A stretch of 64,000 nt of DNA, from contig CM054140.1 of the NCBI GenBank assembly GCA_028751875.1, positions 14,482,271 to 14,546,270 on the forward strand. The letters are read 5' to 3'. Under the pieces are notes generated by a model, which saw nothing but the letters and a program-made list of their open reading frames with translations, had not been told where the DNA came from and made no database searches. The position numbers and the translations under genes were made by a program. The stretch's first letter is position 1; each line of letters opens with the position of its first letter. Source of the DNA: Rapana venosa. Its lineage: Eukaryota; Mollusca; Gastropoda; Neogastropoda; Muricidae. Shown here in pieces: positions 63,791 to 64,000 of this stretch.

Positions 63791-64000
63791 ACAGGTGTCT
63801 TTGTCAGAGTGGATGTTGTCATGAGTGGAAGGTCCTATGTAAGTGTAGGTTGCCAGACTACTGTGTACTTTAGCTGAAGCTAACTTCCAGGAGCAGATTT
63901 TAACACTTTGTTTGAACTCAAGCTGCTAGGAAACAAGATACAAGATGACAAATTTTGACACAAGTGGTGCCTAACCCTTGAGCCAAAATAAAATGAAGAA

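Overview
This is a window from a large, repeat-rich animal genome. Genes are split into short exons by kilobase introns. Dispersed SINEs, several non-LTR (LINE) families, minisatellites and long di-nucleotide tracts fill most of the sequence. The repeat types (RTE/CR1-like LINEs, tRNA-headed and tRNA/5S-headed SINEs) and a metazoan-type DUF389 gene suggest a mollusc, most likely a gastropod. That placement is inference; the two genes alone would fit many lophotrochozoans.

Two protein-coding genes are supported, both on the + strand. (1) COPS5/CSN5, the JAMM deneddylase subunit of the COP9 signalosome, lies at 1997-10916. It can be assembled completely: eight exons, all junctions in phase, 337 residues, intact EVMG and [14 protein letters not shown] metal-binding motifs. 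(2) A DUF389-domain membrane protein lies at about 19320-44032. At least 11 downstream exons are recognisable, from a 1.25-kb acidic low-complexity exon through a small N-terminal domain to the conserved hydrophobic core (ALPSGAGVAL, ASLLPPAVNA). One exon between 37075 and 39948, one or more between 41147 and 43967, and the 3' end are missing or unrecognised, so this model is partial.

Layout: 1-1990, repeats and a SINE; 1997-10916, COPS5, whose first intron holds two 5'-truncated RTE-like LINE copies with clear target-site duplications; 10917-17731, COPS5 3' region, repeats, a frameshifted RNase H fragment and a quiet AT-rich block; 17732-18231, N gap; 18232-18965, LINE 3' end; 19275-44032, the DUF389 gene with at least six intronic minisatellites, several close to splice sites, and a TTAA-flanked DNA element; 44100-46476, simple-repeat-rich DNA; 46477-46976, N gap; 46977-53990, degraded LINE copies in sequence that looks error-laden; 54056-61820, two copies of another LINE family in opposite orientation with CT/GA tracts; 61980-64000, a tRNA/5S chimeric SINE and a tRNA SINE.

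The two genes show no evident functional link. COPS5 is a nuclear/cytosolic ubiquitin-pathway enzyme; the DUF389 protein is an uncharacterised membrane protein. No CRISPR, operon or bacterial feature is present, and no intact tRNA or rRNA gene was seen.
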